From Arachis hypogaea (lineage: Eukaryota; Streptophyta; Magnoliopsida; Fabales; Fabaceae), in NCBI RefSeq assembly GCF_003086295.3, contig NC_092048.1, positions 41,230,425-41,294,424 of the forward strand: a DNA stretch of 64,000 bases, written 5' to 3'. Positions 33,501 through 45,232 of this stretch are shown here, in pieces. The notes beneath the pieces were generated by a model. The model had not been told where the DNA came from and did not search any database. It saw only the letters and a program-made list of their open reading frames with translations. The translations under genes were made by a program, and so were the position numbers. The first letter of the stretch is position 1. Each line of letters starts with the position of its first letter.

Positions 33501-33978
33501 CCCATGAAACTCGAAAACAAGGGCTGGAATTTCGAAGAGCAAAACGTGGCTTACCTCAAGATTGATTGTATGGGTTTTGTAGAGCTCTTCACGGTGAACG
33601 CGTGGCCACAAACGGAGCGGCAATCGGAGCTCTAGATCAAAAGTTATGGTGGTTTAAAGATCAACCAAGGGAGAGAACTTGAGAGAGTGTTCTTCCCTTC
33701 CTCTCCACTATTTTCAGCGTGTGAGTGTGTCAAGTGAGGAGAGAGAGTGCTGAAAACTAGGGTTTTGGTTTAGTTTAGTTGGGCCAAGGGCCCACTTTGG
33801 GTCCGGTTGGCCCGGTTTGGCCCGTTCGGTCCAATCTTGGTCCGTTTTCTATAAAATTGGTACCGAAATTCTCGTCTCAATTTCCTCTATCATATTTAGC
33901 CATAAAAATAACATTTTTGGCTTTCTAGAATAAATTCTCATTATGGGTTAATTAGCCGTTAATTAACCGGGTTTTACA
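30535..33978 (-). repeat. Full-length 3' LTR (3.4 kb)
   Basis: In element orientation it starts tgtaaaacccgg (33978) and ends gggtgttaca (30535). It includes a CpG-palindrome cluster (about 32122-32395) and GC-rich hairpins (31600-31725). Short plus-strand frames such as 31587-31853 and 32112-32417 fall on these features and are not genes. The left 2 kb has no counterpart in the truncated 5' LTR. Confidence 0.9.
32122..32395. repeat. CpG-palindrome cluster in the chromovirus LTR
   Basis: Repeats such as acgcgtacgcg, acgcgcacgcgt and gcgcgaacgcgc lie in an otherwise AT-moderate LTR. The pattern, two CG-rich arms around a two-base centre, is the same as in the Athila-like element although the two lineages are unrelated in LTR sequence. 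Confidence 0.8.
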
Positions 33979-33990
33979 TTCTACCCACCT
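33979..33990 (-). promoter_or_regulatory. Polypurine tract of the chromovirus
   Basis: The minus strand reads aggtgggtagaa directly before the 3' LTR start, the expected plus-strand primer site. Confidence 0.85.
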
Positions 33991-34014
33991 AATTGGGAAT
34001 TTTGCCCACAAAAT

Positions 34015-34812
34015 TCAAATCAAATTACCTGAGAATAAGTGCGGATAATCCGTACGCATCTCCGACTCAAGTTCCCAAGTGTGTTCCTCAACACCGCCTC
34101 GACTCCAAGCCACTTTGACTAATGAAACCTCTTTTCCATGCAATCGTTTGATACTAGTATCATCAATTCTGACTGGAGCCACTGGAAGCGACAAATCTTC
34201 CCTTAACTGAACCGATTCAGGTTCTAACACATGGCTAGCATCAGGAGTGTACTTCCGAAGCTGCGACACGTGAAACACGTCGTGCAGGTTCGAAAGATGA
34301 GGTGGTAGAGTCATCCGATATGCCACCGGTCCAATCCTCTCCAGGATCTGAAATGGACCAATGTATCGAGGATTCAACTTCTTTGCTTTAATCGCCCTAC
34401 CTACTCCTGTGGTTGGAGTAACCTTCAGGAAAACATGATCTCCTTCTTCAAATTTCAAGGGCTTCCGCCTCTGGTCGGCATAATTCTTCTGGCGACTCTG
34501 CGCCGTAAGCATCCTATCTCAGATTTTCTTCACTTGTTCAGTGGTCTCAGCTATCATCTCTGGCCCCAACAAGCCTTTCTCTCCAGCTTCATACCAACAT
34601 AGCGGAGATTGACATTTCCTCCCATACAATGCCTCATGCGGAGCCATTTCGATGCTCGCATGGTAATTATTATTGTATGCAAACTCCACTAATGGCATAT
34701 ATCGATCCCAACTCGCCGGTTGATCCAAAACACAAGCTCTCAACATATCCTCTAGGGTTTGGATCGTCCTCTTGGATTGACCATCTGTTTGAGGATAGTA
34801 AGCTGTACTCAA
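34015..34812 (-). pseudogene. Integrase C-terminal half and chromodomain
   Basis: Two frames in the same phase (34812-34519 and 34512-34015), split by a TGA at 34519-34521 where a CGA arginine codon is expected, a C-to-T change in CG context. The first holds the end of the integrase core: the catalytic Glu that should follow DGQS is Lys (AAG at 34771-34773), a G-to-A change that would abolish strand transfer. The second has the GPF/Y-type region (YIGPFQILERIG) and a chromodomain-like end (VKVAWSRGGVEEHTWELE), diagnostic of Tekay-type chromoviruses and thought to guide insertion to marked chromatin. The preceding frameshift near 34875 separates it from the rest of pol. Confidence 0.88.
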
Positions 34813-34814
34813 GC

Positions 34815-35786
34815 TTAGTCGGGTTCCAAAAGCTTTCTGAAATGCATCCCAGAACCTCGAAGTGAAACGAGGTCTCTGTCAGAGATTATAGTAGCAGGTA
34901 CACCATGGAATCTCACAATCTCCTTTATGTATAACCGAGCTAGCTCCTCAAGGGTGTAAGTCATCCGAATGGGCAAAAAGTGAGCTGACTTCGTTAGTCG
35001 GTCCACAATCACCCAGATAGCATCAAAACCAATCCTAGTCCTTGGCAATCCCGACACAAAGTCCATTGCAATACTTTCCCACTTCCATTGCGGAACCTCT
35101 AAAGGTTGCAACATCCCAGAAGGTCTTTGATGTTCAATCTTTACCTTTTGACAAGTTAAGCACTTTGAAACATATTTCGCCACATCATTCTTCATACCCG
35201 GCCACCAAAACATCGCCTTTAAATCATGGTACATCTTAGTACTCCCCGGGTGAATGGAGAATCCGCTTTTGTGTGCCTCCTTTAAGATATCTTGCCTCAA
35301 AGTACCAACATCCGGCACAATGATCCTACCCTCGAATCTCCATAACCCATCTTTTTCTTCCGACACTCTCCACTGTTTTCCTTGCTCGATAGCCGGTAAC
35401 ACCTTCCATAACGCTTCATCATTTTCATGAGCCTTTAGGAGTTTGGACTTAAAGTCACTTGAGATTTCTAATTGGCTCAAACACAAGGTTCCAGATACTT
35501 CTCGAGCACCAATTTTTAGACTCTCAAATCCCTTGAGCAACTTCTCCTCTTGAAGCATCATCCAAGACGCATACAACGACTTCCGACTTAACGCATCCGC
35601 CACTATATTCGCCTTTCCAGGATGGTAATTTAACTCAAAGTCGTAGTCTTTCAACAATTCCATCCACCTCCTTTGCCTCATATTAAGCTCTTTCTGATCA
35701 AAGAGGTATTTCAAGCTCTTGTGATCGGAGAAGACTTGGAACTTAACCCCATAGAGATAATGTCTCCACACCTTCAAGGCAAACAC
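34815..35786 (-). pseudogene. RNase H and integrase N-terminal half
   Basis: 323 residues. The first 110 are the RNase H end ([20 protein letters not shown], then [19 protein letters not shown]). A linker follows, then the integrase zinc-binding HHCC domain ([10 protein letters not shown] ... CLTCQKVK) and the start of the core with the first two catalytic Asp residues (AMDFVSGLP and IISDRD). A one-base deletion just after SDRD (near 34875) shifts the frame and ends the protein at 34815. An in-frame TAG at 35841-35843 cuts it from the reverse transcriptase upstream. Confidence 0.9.
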
Positions 35787-35840
35787 AACCGCAGTGAGTT
35801 CAAGATCGTGCGTAGGGTAACTAACTTCATGAGGTCTTAA

Positions 35841-36542
35841 CTATCGTGAGGCATACGCCACCACATTATGATGCTGCATCAGCACGCATCTTAAACCCTT
35901 TAGTGAGGCATCACAGTACACCTCAAATGGTTCGTTCGGCTCAGGTAACACCAACTCAGGTGCAGTGGTCAACTTTTTCTTCAATGTCTGAAAGCTCTCC
36001 TCGCACTCAGGAGTCCAAACAAACGGAGTGTCTTTGCGAGTTAACTTTGTCAACGGCAAAGCTAATTGCGAAAAGCCTTTGATGAACCTTCGGTAATAGC
36101 CAGCTAAACCCAGAAAACTCCTTATCTCAGTTACTGTGGTTGGTTGCTTCCATTCCATCACAGCCTCCACCTTAGTTGGATCTACGGCTATTCCCTTCTT
36201 ACTCACCACGTGACCCAAAAACTTTACCTCACTCTTCCAAAACTCACATTTAGACAGTTTTGCATAAAGTTTCTTCTCCTTTAGAATCTGCAATACGGTC
36301 CTCAAGTGTTCCGCATGCTCTTCTTCAGTTTTGGAATAAATTAGTATGTCGTCAATGAAGACAACAACAAATTTATCCAGAAACGGACGGAAAACTCTAT
36401 TCATGTAATCCATGAATACCACAGGAGCGTTCGTCAATCCAAAGGACATTACAGTGTACTCGTAATGACCATAACGAGTCCTGAAAGTGGTCTTAGGGAT
36501 ATCCTCACCCCTCACCCTTATCTGGTGATAACCGGATCGCAA
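35841..36542 (-). pseudogene. Reverse transcriptase core
   Basis: Contains the Ty3/gypsy RT blocks in order: [17 protein letters not shown], the catalytic FIDDILIYS (the YxDD box with both Asp kept), KCEFW...VKFLGHVVS and the connection to RNase H ([12 protein letters not shown]). The polymerase active site itself is intact. It is cut upstream by TAG at 36576-36578 and downstream by TAG at 35841-35843; in both places a CAG glutamine codon is expected, so each is a C-to-T change in CHG context. Confidence 0.92.
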
Positions 36543-36755
36543 ATCAATCTTAGAGAAAATCCCAGCTCCTTGTAACTAATCCATGAGATCATCAATCCTC
36601 GGCAATGGGTACTTATTCTTTATGGTGACCTTGTTCAGCTGCCTGTAATCCACACAGAGTCGCATACTTCCATCTTTCTTCTTTACCAGTAACACTGGAG
36701 CACCCCACGGGGAAACACTTGGTCGGATAAAGTTCTTACCCAACAATTCCTCTAA

Positions 36756-37787
36756 CTAAGACTTTAGCTCGGCCATCTCTAACGGTGACATCCTATAAGG
36801 AGCACTTGAGATTGGTCCCGCCCCAGGCACCAACTCAATAGCAAACTCGACCTCTCGGTTAGGTGAAAATTCCTCAATATCATCGGGAAACACTTTCGGA
36901 AACTCACACACTACCGGAACCTGATCCAACCTTTGATCATCACCCGAAACACCAGCGGTTAACAACAGGATACCCCGACATTCGATTCCAGAACAGTTCA
37001 CCATCATCGAATTCAAGTAATAATTATTCACCACGACCAGCCCTTCTGTATCTTCCAGCATAAAGTACACCGACTTTGTAGAACAATCAAGTAGGACATG
37101 GTTTTCGGATAACCAGTCCAATCCCAAGATAAGATCAAGAGCGATCATCGGTAAGCAGATTAAATTATGGACAAAATCACACTGCTTGAACCTAAACGAA
37201 ACTTTCGGGCATCCTAGCCTAGTTACCATGGCTTCATGGGTAGCATTATACACTTTTAAGTCATAACCTAAGGTTACGATCTTCAATCTTAACTCATGGG
37301 CTTTCTCAAATGCAATGAATGAATGCGATGCTCCCGAATCAAATAAAGCATTTAAAGTTTGACCAGCCATTTCACAGTTACCTCGAATGAGTGTCTCGGA
37401 TCCTTCTGCACCCACAGCTGAGGTGGTGAACACTCGACCAGTTTGTTGTGCTTTCCCAGCACCTTGCTTCTGCCGCTCCGGACACCATGGGAGCTTATGT
37501 CCTGCCTTTCCACAATTGTAGCACAAACCCCATCCGGCCTTGCATGGTGCTCTCGGATGGTGACTTCCACACCTAGTACAAACGTGATCATTCTGAGGTT
37601 GCTTCCCAAACCTTTTCCCTTGGGAGTTGTTGTTGTTGGGCCTCCTAAAGGAACCTCTTCTCTTGAAAGGCGGACCTCTAGGTGAAAAGCTCTTCCCTCG
37701 GTTCTGTGGAAATGATCCTTTGTGACTTCTCTTCTTAGCGGCTGCCCTCTTCACACACTTTTCAGCAACCCCACACTTGTTATGTCC
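36756..37787 (-). pseudogene. Gag C-terminus, protease and start of reverse transcriptase
   Basis: Starts at the deletion junction inside gag, so there is no true start codon (the first listed codon is GTG). A basic, Arg/Lys/Ser/Pro-rich stretch is followed by a CCHC zinc knuckle (CYNCGKAGHKLPWC), then the aspartic protease with active site LFDSGASHSF, then the lead into reverse transcriptase. TAG at 36756-36758 ends the frame; CAG is expected there. Beyond it the same phase continues to 36579 with recognisable RT sequence. Confidence 0.9.
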
Positions 37788-39239
37788 CCAATTTCATTTC
37801 TAAACAAATTTGGCACAAATCAGAGATCCGTAGTCCAAGTTATGTCCCGTCAAAGTATGCCCAAAAACCATGTTTTCATACAAAACCACAAAGTGCCATC
37901 TTCAAAACAAGCCACTTTCAACTCTTTTCAAAATCAATTAAAACATGCCAATTTCAACCCTTCTCTTTGAAATCATTCAAAATGTACCAAAATCAACAAC
38001 AAGCCATCCTCAACTCACATTGACCCTTTACCCAAAAATTCCCAAAATCACCATCTAACCATTTTAACACTTCTCAATCAATGGCTAAAGGACAAACACA
38101 ATATCATATCATACATCCTCCCTCTTCCCAATTTCCAATAATTCCATTTCCAATCAATCATCAATATACATAATCATCATCATACTCACCATCAACATGG
38201 TACCACCCATCAATTCAACCTCAATCATTCATCATGCATATATCACAACATGCATTTTCTCATATATCACACAATCAAGGCATCAATATTCATAATCACA
38301 TATATGAACACATCATATATCTCAACCATTCAACAACACCAACAATTCAATGCCTATCTTAGGGCCTCTAGTCTAAGTATTTCCTACCACATTACATATT
38401 AGATACGGGAAACCGAAACCATACCTTAGCCGATTTCCCAAGCTCAACCGGGGCACTTCCAAACCACTTGTCCACAAGCTCTCAAGGTCTCAACACCTCC
38501 AAGAATAGATTTTATCACACAAAGCCCTCTCCCAAGCTTTCCAAAATCACCAATCAAGCTCCAATATTCACATATACACAACCTAAGCCACAATCATCAT
38601 ATCCATACACAACATCTCAATACCCAAACATCATAGAACAACAAATTACACTAGGGTTGAGAATCTTACCACACCCAAGGTTCAAGGAGACAAGATTAAC
38701 CTTCTCCTTCAAGAGAGTTGGGTCCTATAACATCAAAGAATCCAAAATCTCAACATTTCACCCATGAAACTCGAAAACAAGGGCTGGAATTTCGAAGAGC
38801 AAAACGTGGCTTACCTCAAGATTGATTGTATAGGTTTTGTAGAGCTCTCCGCGGTGAACGCGTGGCCACAAACGGAGCGGCAATCGGAGCTCTAGATCAA
38901 AAGTTATGGTGGTTTGAAGATCAACCAAGGGAGAGAACTTGAGAGAGTGTTCTTCCCTTCCTCTCCACCATTTTCAGCGTGTGAGTGTGTCAAGTGAGGA
39001 GAGAGAGTGCTGAAAACTAGGGTTTTGGTTTAGTTTAGTTGGGCCAAGGGCCCACTTTGGGTCCGGTTGGCCCGGTTTGGCCCGTTCGGTCCAATCTTGG
39101 TCCGTTTTCTATAAAATTGGTACCGAAATTCTCGTCTCAATTTCCTCTATCATATTTAGCCATAAAAATAACATTTTTGGCTTTCTAGAATAAATTCTCA
39201 TTTATGGGTTAATTAGCCGTTAATTAACCGGGTTTTACC
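37788..39239 (-). repeat. Truncated 5' LTR of the chromovirus
   Basis: Matches 32528-33978 of the 3' LTR with about a dozen differences. Its outer end reads ttttacc in place of ttttaca, so the terminal dinucleotide has mutated, but the adjoining cttga duplication fixes the boundary. The inner end is the deletion junction. Confidence 0.92.
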
Positions 39240-39260
39240 CTTGACATTGTGATTTGAAAG

Positions 39261-39510
39261 TAAATTGAATTCAAAGAATTCGAATTATGTCATCCCCTAC
39301 TAAATCAAATCTATAAATTTTGATTTATATGGTCCACGCTAAATCGAAGCAATAAGGTTCGATTTATACTCACTAAGTAGCAATCCAGCTCATTGTAAAT
39401 CGAATCTCCTTCATTCGATTTATTAGCATAGATAGCATCCAAGTAATTCGAATCTTATAGATTTGATTTACTACGGAAACACATAATTCAAACTTCATAA
39501 ATTTGATTTA
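39261..39510. repeat. 27-nt palindrome array, right part (six units)
   Basis: Units at 39261, 39301, 39340, 39396, 39444 and 39484, each 27 nt. Arms are of the type taaatcgaat/attcgattta; the 7-nt centres differ in every unit (for example ctccttc versus cttatag). Distances between unit starts are 40, 39, 56, 48 and 40. Spacers do not resemble one another. Confidence 0.88.
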
Positions 39511-42500
39511 TATAGATATATAAATTGAGACATGCACGTAGTCTTTTTTACTTTGGGGGATATACGTAAAATTAGTTTGCAAATGGTTTATAAAGGTGAT
39601 TTATCCCACATATTATAACTTGTGAAATCATAATATTTTGAGAAGTAATGTATAGACAACTTAAATGTTGATAAGTCCAAAAATTTTAGAAAAAAATAAA
39701 AATATCAAAAAATTACATGTTGATCCATAAGATTTTTTTTTTAAATTTGTCTATAGTCTATGATTAATAACTTTAAAATTATATATATGTTATTTATTTT
39801 ATATATTTTTTATTTTATAAAGACTTATAATTTTGTTATCTGCGATGTTAGTGGTTATAGAAAGATTTTTACCTTTAAATAAATTATAGAGAAATTAAAA
39901 ATAAAATTGGTTGCTATTTTTTTGAAAATTCATTTAATTTTTAGTTTAAATTAAAATTAAATTATATATTTAATTTATATTTGTTTGTTTATCCTAATGA
40001 TTGTATATAATAGATAATATATTTGAGCATGTTTTAAGAGAAACTATTAAATTTTATATAATTAAAAGTTAACTATGAAATTAAAATTAAGATGAAGTAA
40101 AATACAATAAACATATGAGGAGTGAAAGTAAAATAAAAAATTAAAAATAAGGTAATAAAATAATTAAAAAAGTAAAAAAAGGCAGAAAAATAATGTATGT
40201 AGTTAATAAAAATACACTGTAAACAAATTAGTATAATCAATGAATATAAAAGATGAAAGATAAAAATTAAGATATATTTTTGTTAAAAAATTTAATAAAA
40301 ACATTGTGAAGAAGAATTTATTAATCAAGTTTTATGAAAATATTAAAAAATTTAAAAATGTTAGTAAATAAAATAGTAACTTCTTTAAGAACTATTAACA
40401 AAATACATAAAAGCACATTCTGATTCCTAGATATAAAAAATAATAAGAGAATAATTTAAATTAAATTCATTTATTTTATTTTTTATTTATTATTTATTAA
40501 ATAATTTAATATTTATTTAATTTTGGTCAAATCAAATAATATAATTGATTAGTTATAATTAATATTGTTCATCCTAGTAGTATAATTGAAACATATTGAA
40601 ATCCTAAAGGTAAAATTATAACTAAATATTAAAGATAAAATTAAAATAAAAATGCATTTGCAATCTTGTAAATTTTTTTAAATAAAAATCTCATTTATAC
40701 ATCTTTAAAATGCATCATTTTAATACAATGATATTTTTATTAAAAAAAAATATGATAAATATCTTATATATTTGTTAGTAAATTATATACAAATATTTTT
40801 TGAAGCATATCATTTTTATTATATGAAAATAACTTAAATACCTTTAAATATGATTATGATAATTTATTAAGTATTATATTTTTTTTTACTAATTTATATT
40901 TAACAATTTACTTCTAACTTTTAATTATAGTAAAAATGTAAGATATGATGCCAAAAAGAAAGCTAAAGCGACATAAATTTTTTACTAAAAAAATATTTTT
41001 TTATTTTTTAGACATGTATTCATTTTTTTAAGTTATACATTTTAATTTATATAAATTAATGACAATTAAATGAACAAAAAAATACTAATTAATAAAAAAA
41101 TAAAATTTAAGATAAATATATCCTGAACAAATTGAAATAAAATAAAGACTTTTAATTATGATCATTAATTATAATCACATATATTTACTTCAAGATTTAT
41201 ACTTCTAAAACTTAGTATATTAATATTTTATATTTTTATTCTTAATTTTAGACTATCACAAACATTAGTTACTCTTCAATAATGACAATAATATTTTTAA
41301 AAAAATAAACATAATTAAATGATCTTAAAATTATATAATAATTTTTAAAATAACAAAAAAATATACAATTACCTAAAATATAATATTGTATAGTAACTGA
41401 AATTTAATTACTAATATGAAAGTAATATATAATATCATTTCGTAATCAAATAAGTGCTTAATTAAAAAATTTAATATTTATTATACAATAATATGACAAA
41501 ATATATTAAAGTTTGAATTTAACCATAGCAAGTACTCAAGTTTAAATTTTCATAAATTAATTTATTTTGTTAAAGTGAATTGCGCAATAAAAAAATTCAT
41601 AAAAAAATTCATATAGTAAAGTAGAAAATAATCTATTTATAAATACAAAATTTAAAAAAAATATTCTTAAAATTTGAATATGCAAATAAAAAAATAAATT
41701 ATAACTTGTAAAAATTATCTCTAAAATTTATTACAATAAATAATAAAATTATAAAAATCATGTATCTATATGAATTAAATTATATTACATTATAAGATAT
41801 CTAGATATTTAATCAACCTAATTAATTCGTTTGTAACTGGTTTAATTTAATAATTTAAAAAAATTGAATAACCTTTTTAGAAATATGTCAATCTAAATAA
41901 TATAGATTGAAGATAAGAAAAATATAACTAAATTATATAATACAATATAATATTCTTAAAAATTTGTTTTATAACAGATCTAATGTCAAGATATTTATCA
42001 TCATGTGTGGTATAACCTAATTTCACAATTATTTAAACGTTATTTTTATAAAAAAAAATTGCATTATTTATTATGAAAAAACATATTTAATTACTATTAT
42101 AATTTAAATAGAATATAAAATAGATATTAAATCAATTTCTTTTAATAATTACTCAATCACAAATATCCATCAAAGACACGAGATTTAAAAGCATACAAAG
42201 TAAATATAATACCTACAACTTTTACACTACCACGATAAGATAATTATCATAAGTCTTTTTAGTTTAAATTAAACAGAACAACATATAATAATAAAGAAAC
42301 AATCAAATTCAAAAAAGTTATAGAACACTTATCATACACTACGACGGTTAATATTGAGAAAGTTTTAACCATTTATTCTTTTATTAGCTAGCTATCTTTT
42401 TATCTACTTTTCACTTTATCTACGAATATGTTAAGGACTAAACCTATGCTTCAACCTTTCAAAATTTCATATATTCTTGGCAAACACAATATTATTATGC

Positions 42501-43094
42501 CTTTTTTCTATATAGAAACTATTGAATGGAAGAACCATTAGTAAAAAGATGAGGTTCTCTTATAATATGTATGACTTTTTATGATAATAAAATAAAAATA
42601 AAAAGCATGAAATAATATTGTGTATATTTAAGTTAATTTTAATCCTTTTTAATAATCAGATTTATCATAACGTAACTGATAAATAATGACAGTTAATACG
42701 AATTGGATATGTTTTGAGTATGCTATACATTTTATGATTTTGTACGAAACAATATTAGTTTTAATTTATATATTTATTATTGGGTATTAAAAATAAAAAG
42801 TATTTGTATTGTTAGTATTTTTCAAACTTTATTCAACTTTGACCGTAATTAGGCCTAAAAAATTACCTACCTTGTTGGAAATAAATGTAATCCAATCAAT
42901 TTTTACCTGATAGTGCTATACATTCACATAATCATAGGAGAATTAACTTTAACAAGATAATAATATAGTATTTAGTTACTACGTACATGAGTATTTTTAT
43001 ATATAGAATTATCAATCAATTATGTATGGCTTTTGATGAAAATAATATATTCAACATGGATATTCTTTGTTAGGTAAAAGATAACAGATTGACA
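39511..43094. other. Very AT-rich DNA, no gene
   Basis: About 3.6 kb with hardly any GC-rich word. No frame above 60 codons, no transfer RNA and no repeat boundary recognised. It could be decayed transposons or AT-rich intergenic DNA. Confidence 0.5.
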
Positions 43095-43910
43095 AAGAAA
43101 ATTAATTACAACGGGTATATTCATTTTAAAAAATATTTTTCTATGTAATATTATAAAAAATATCATGATCACCCTGAATTACTACAAGTTCAACTTTCAT
43201 CGATAGCGGTAAAATGGCTAAACTGAGACATTTTCAGACTATAATATTTGTCAAACAAACGATTAATGAAACACTCATCCATACCTTCTCATTTTGAGTA
43301 CATTTATACATTAAAAAAAGAGTTGAAATAACAAAAGCGATAAAAATAATGATTTTTATAATTTTGTGTGGCTATTTATATATAGAAGACCAGAAGACCA
43401 TGATTATCTAACAAAATTAATTTTATTTATTGCATTCAATTTGAATAAGTAAAAAATCATCTTATTTTAATTTAGTCCTTAATTCACATGATTTAAATTT
43501 AGCTTAATAAATATGATTTGATTTGATTTAATTATTAGTGAAAAATATCTCGAGAAACTATTTTATATAGATTTTTTATTTTAATGATTAATTAATTAAT
43601 TTAATTAATTAATTAATACATATAATTAGTATAATTAATTTGATTTAATAAATTAAAAAAATAAATTAAAAAATACTAACAAAATATTAAAAGAAATAAA
43701 TTAAAAAATACTACCAAATCAAATTGATATAAATTATAATAAATTATGTGATATTTAAATATCTAATCAAATCAATTAGTTGATATAGTTAATTTATCAT
43801 AATAAATTGTATTTAATGAGTGAAAAGAAATAAATCGCTAAACACTCTCATAAGTATGTCACGTCAACTCCATCATTAAGTGCAAAAACCTGATTTTTAT
43901 ATAATAGAAT
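43095..43910. repeat. Diverged repeat, copy A
   Basis: Aligns through its length with 44435-45232. Shared phrases include 'gggtatattcattttaa', 'ttataattttgtgtg', 'atgattatctaacaaaatta' and the end 'tttttatataatagaatag'. Divergence is high, so the duplication is old. Confidence 0.7.
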
Positions 43911-44434
43911 AGATAATAAATAGAGTATATGAGAATATGATATGTGACATATTTTAATTATGAAATTGGTATTATATAATAGATTTTTTTCTGAATCCTT
44001 ATTGCTTGTTCGTTGCTAATTTTTACGTAATTACTTAATAATTTTCGCCTATAAAACTATCAACTACCTAATATTATGATTTAATTAATAAGAATGATGA
44101 CATTAATATTTTTTCATAAGTCTTGATATTATTTATAATTAGAAAATAGCCATAAATAAATTTATTTTCCTAATGAATGTTAATTTTGTTGCCAAATTCT
44201 ATATTATCTTTAAAATTTCAGCGTAATTGAGTCTAATTTTTACATTTTGAAATGAATTTATTCAAAAAAATTAATATGTAAATCACATTATTATTATTAC
44301 AAAATTACTTTTTTAACATAATTAGTAGTGCTTATTTGAACCATTAAATTTAGCTTCTAATGATATTAAAGTCAACCTATTTTATTATCTTGTACCTTCA
44401 AAGAATTTACATGACCGACATAAAAATATAACAA
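43911..44434. other. AT-rich spacer between the two diverged repeats
   Basis: No feature recognised. Confidence 0.4.
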
Positions 44435-45232
44435 TTGAAAAAAATTCATTACAATGGGTATATTCATTTTAACAAATATTCTTCTATCTAATACTATAAA
44501 AAAATACATCGGCCACTTTGAAAAATTGAGATATATTCACCAAACAAACAATCAATAAAACACTCATCCCAACTTTCCCATCTTGGGTACATTTATATAT
44601 AAAAGAAATTATACATAAAGAAAAAAAAGAAGAAAAAAAGAAGAGTTAAAATAGCAAGAGTGATAAAAAATACGATTCTTATAATTTTGTGTGACTATTT
44701 ATATATAGTAGACCAGACAACTATGATTATCTAACAAAATTAATTTGTATTTATTGCACTCAACTTGAATAAGTAAGAAATTATCTTATTTTAATTTAGT
44801 CTTTAATTCACATAATTTGAATTTAGTTTAATATATATGATTTGATTTTATTTGATTTAATTATTAGTTGAAAATATCTCAATTGCTTATTTTATTCATA
44901 GATTTATTTTAATGACTAATAAATTAATCAAATTAATTAATTAGTACACACAATAAATTTGGTTTAATAAATTAAAAAAATAAATTAAAAAATACTAACA
45001 GAATATTAAAATAAATAAATTAGAAAATACTACCAAATCAAATTGATATAAATTATAATAAATTATATGGTATTTAAATATCTAATCAAATCAATTAGTT
45101 GATATAGTTAGTTTATCGTAATAACTTGTATTTAATGAGTTAAAAGAAATAAATTGGGAAACACTCTCAGAAACATGTCACATCAGCTCCATCATTAAAT
45201 GAAGAAATCCGATTTTTATATAATAGAATAGA
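44435..45232. repeat. Diverged repeat, copy B
   Basis: Second copy of 43095-43910, about 1.33 kb downstream in the same orientation. The same orientation and fixed ends would fit two LTRs or a tandem duplication; the 0.5 kb between them has no coding sequence and no primer site I could find. Confidence 0.7.

Larger units (their letters stand above)
30535..39239 (-). mobile_element. Tekay-type chromovirus (Ty3/gypsy), recently inserted, defective
   Basis: Bounded by perfect 5-bp duplications cttga (30530-30534 and 39240-39244). Minus-strand order is 5' LTR part (39239-37788), gag zinc knuckle, protease, reverse transcriptase/RNase H, integrase, chromodomain, purine tract, 3' LTR (33978-30535). 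The 5' LTR keeps only 1452 of about 3444 bp: a deletion joins mid-LTR to mid-gag at about 37787 and removed the primer site and the start of gag. The shared LTR parts differ at only about a dozen sites (near 1%), so insertion was recent and the damage followed quickly. Pol carries four nonsense codons, one frameshift and a lost integrase catalytic residue. Confidence 0.93.

Noticed and set aside
33208..33507. 99-codon frame present in both chromovirus LTRs (also 38468-38767)
   Set aside because: It lies within the LTR, antisense to the element, without any domain; its near-identity in both LTRs reflects recent LTR duplication, not selection.
34629..37685. Plus-strand frames opposite the chromovirus pol and gag
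   Set aside because: They are shadows of the minus-strand protease, reverse transcriptase and integrase frames, which carry clear motifs.
30463..39510. CRISPR-like look of the 27-nt repeats with unrelated spacers
   Set aside because: The sequence is plainly a plant nuclear genome, the units are imperfect palindromes that vary in the centre, and no cas gene is near. Reported as a palindrome array instead.
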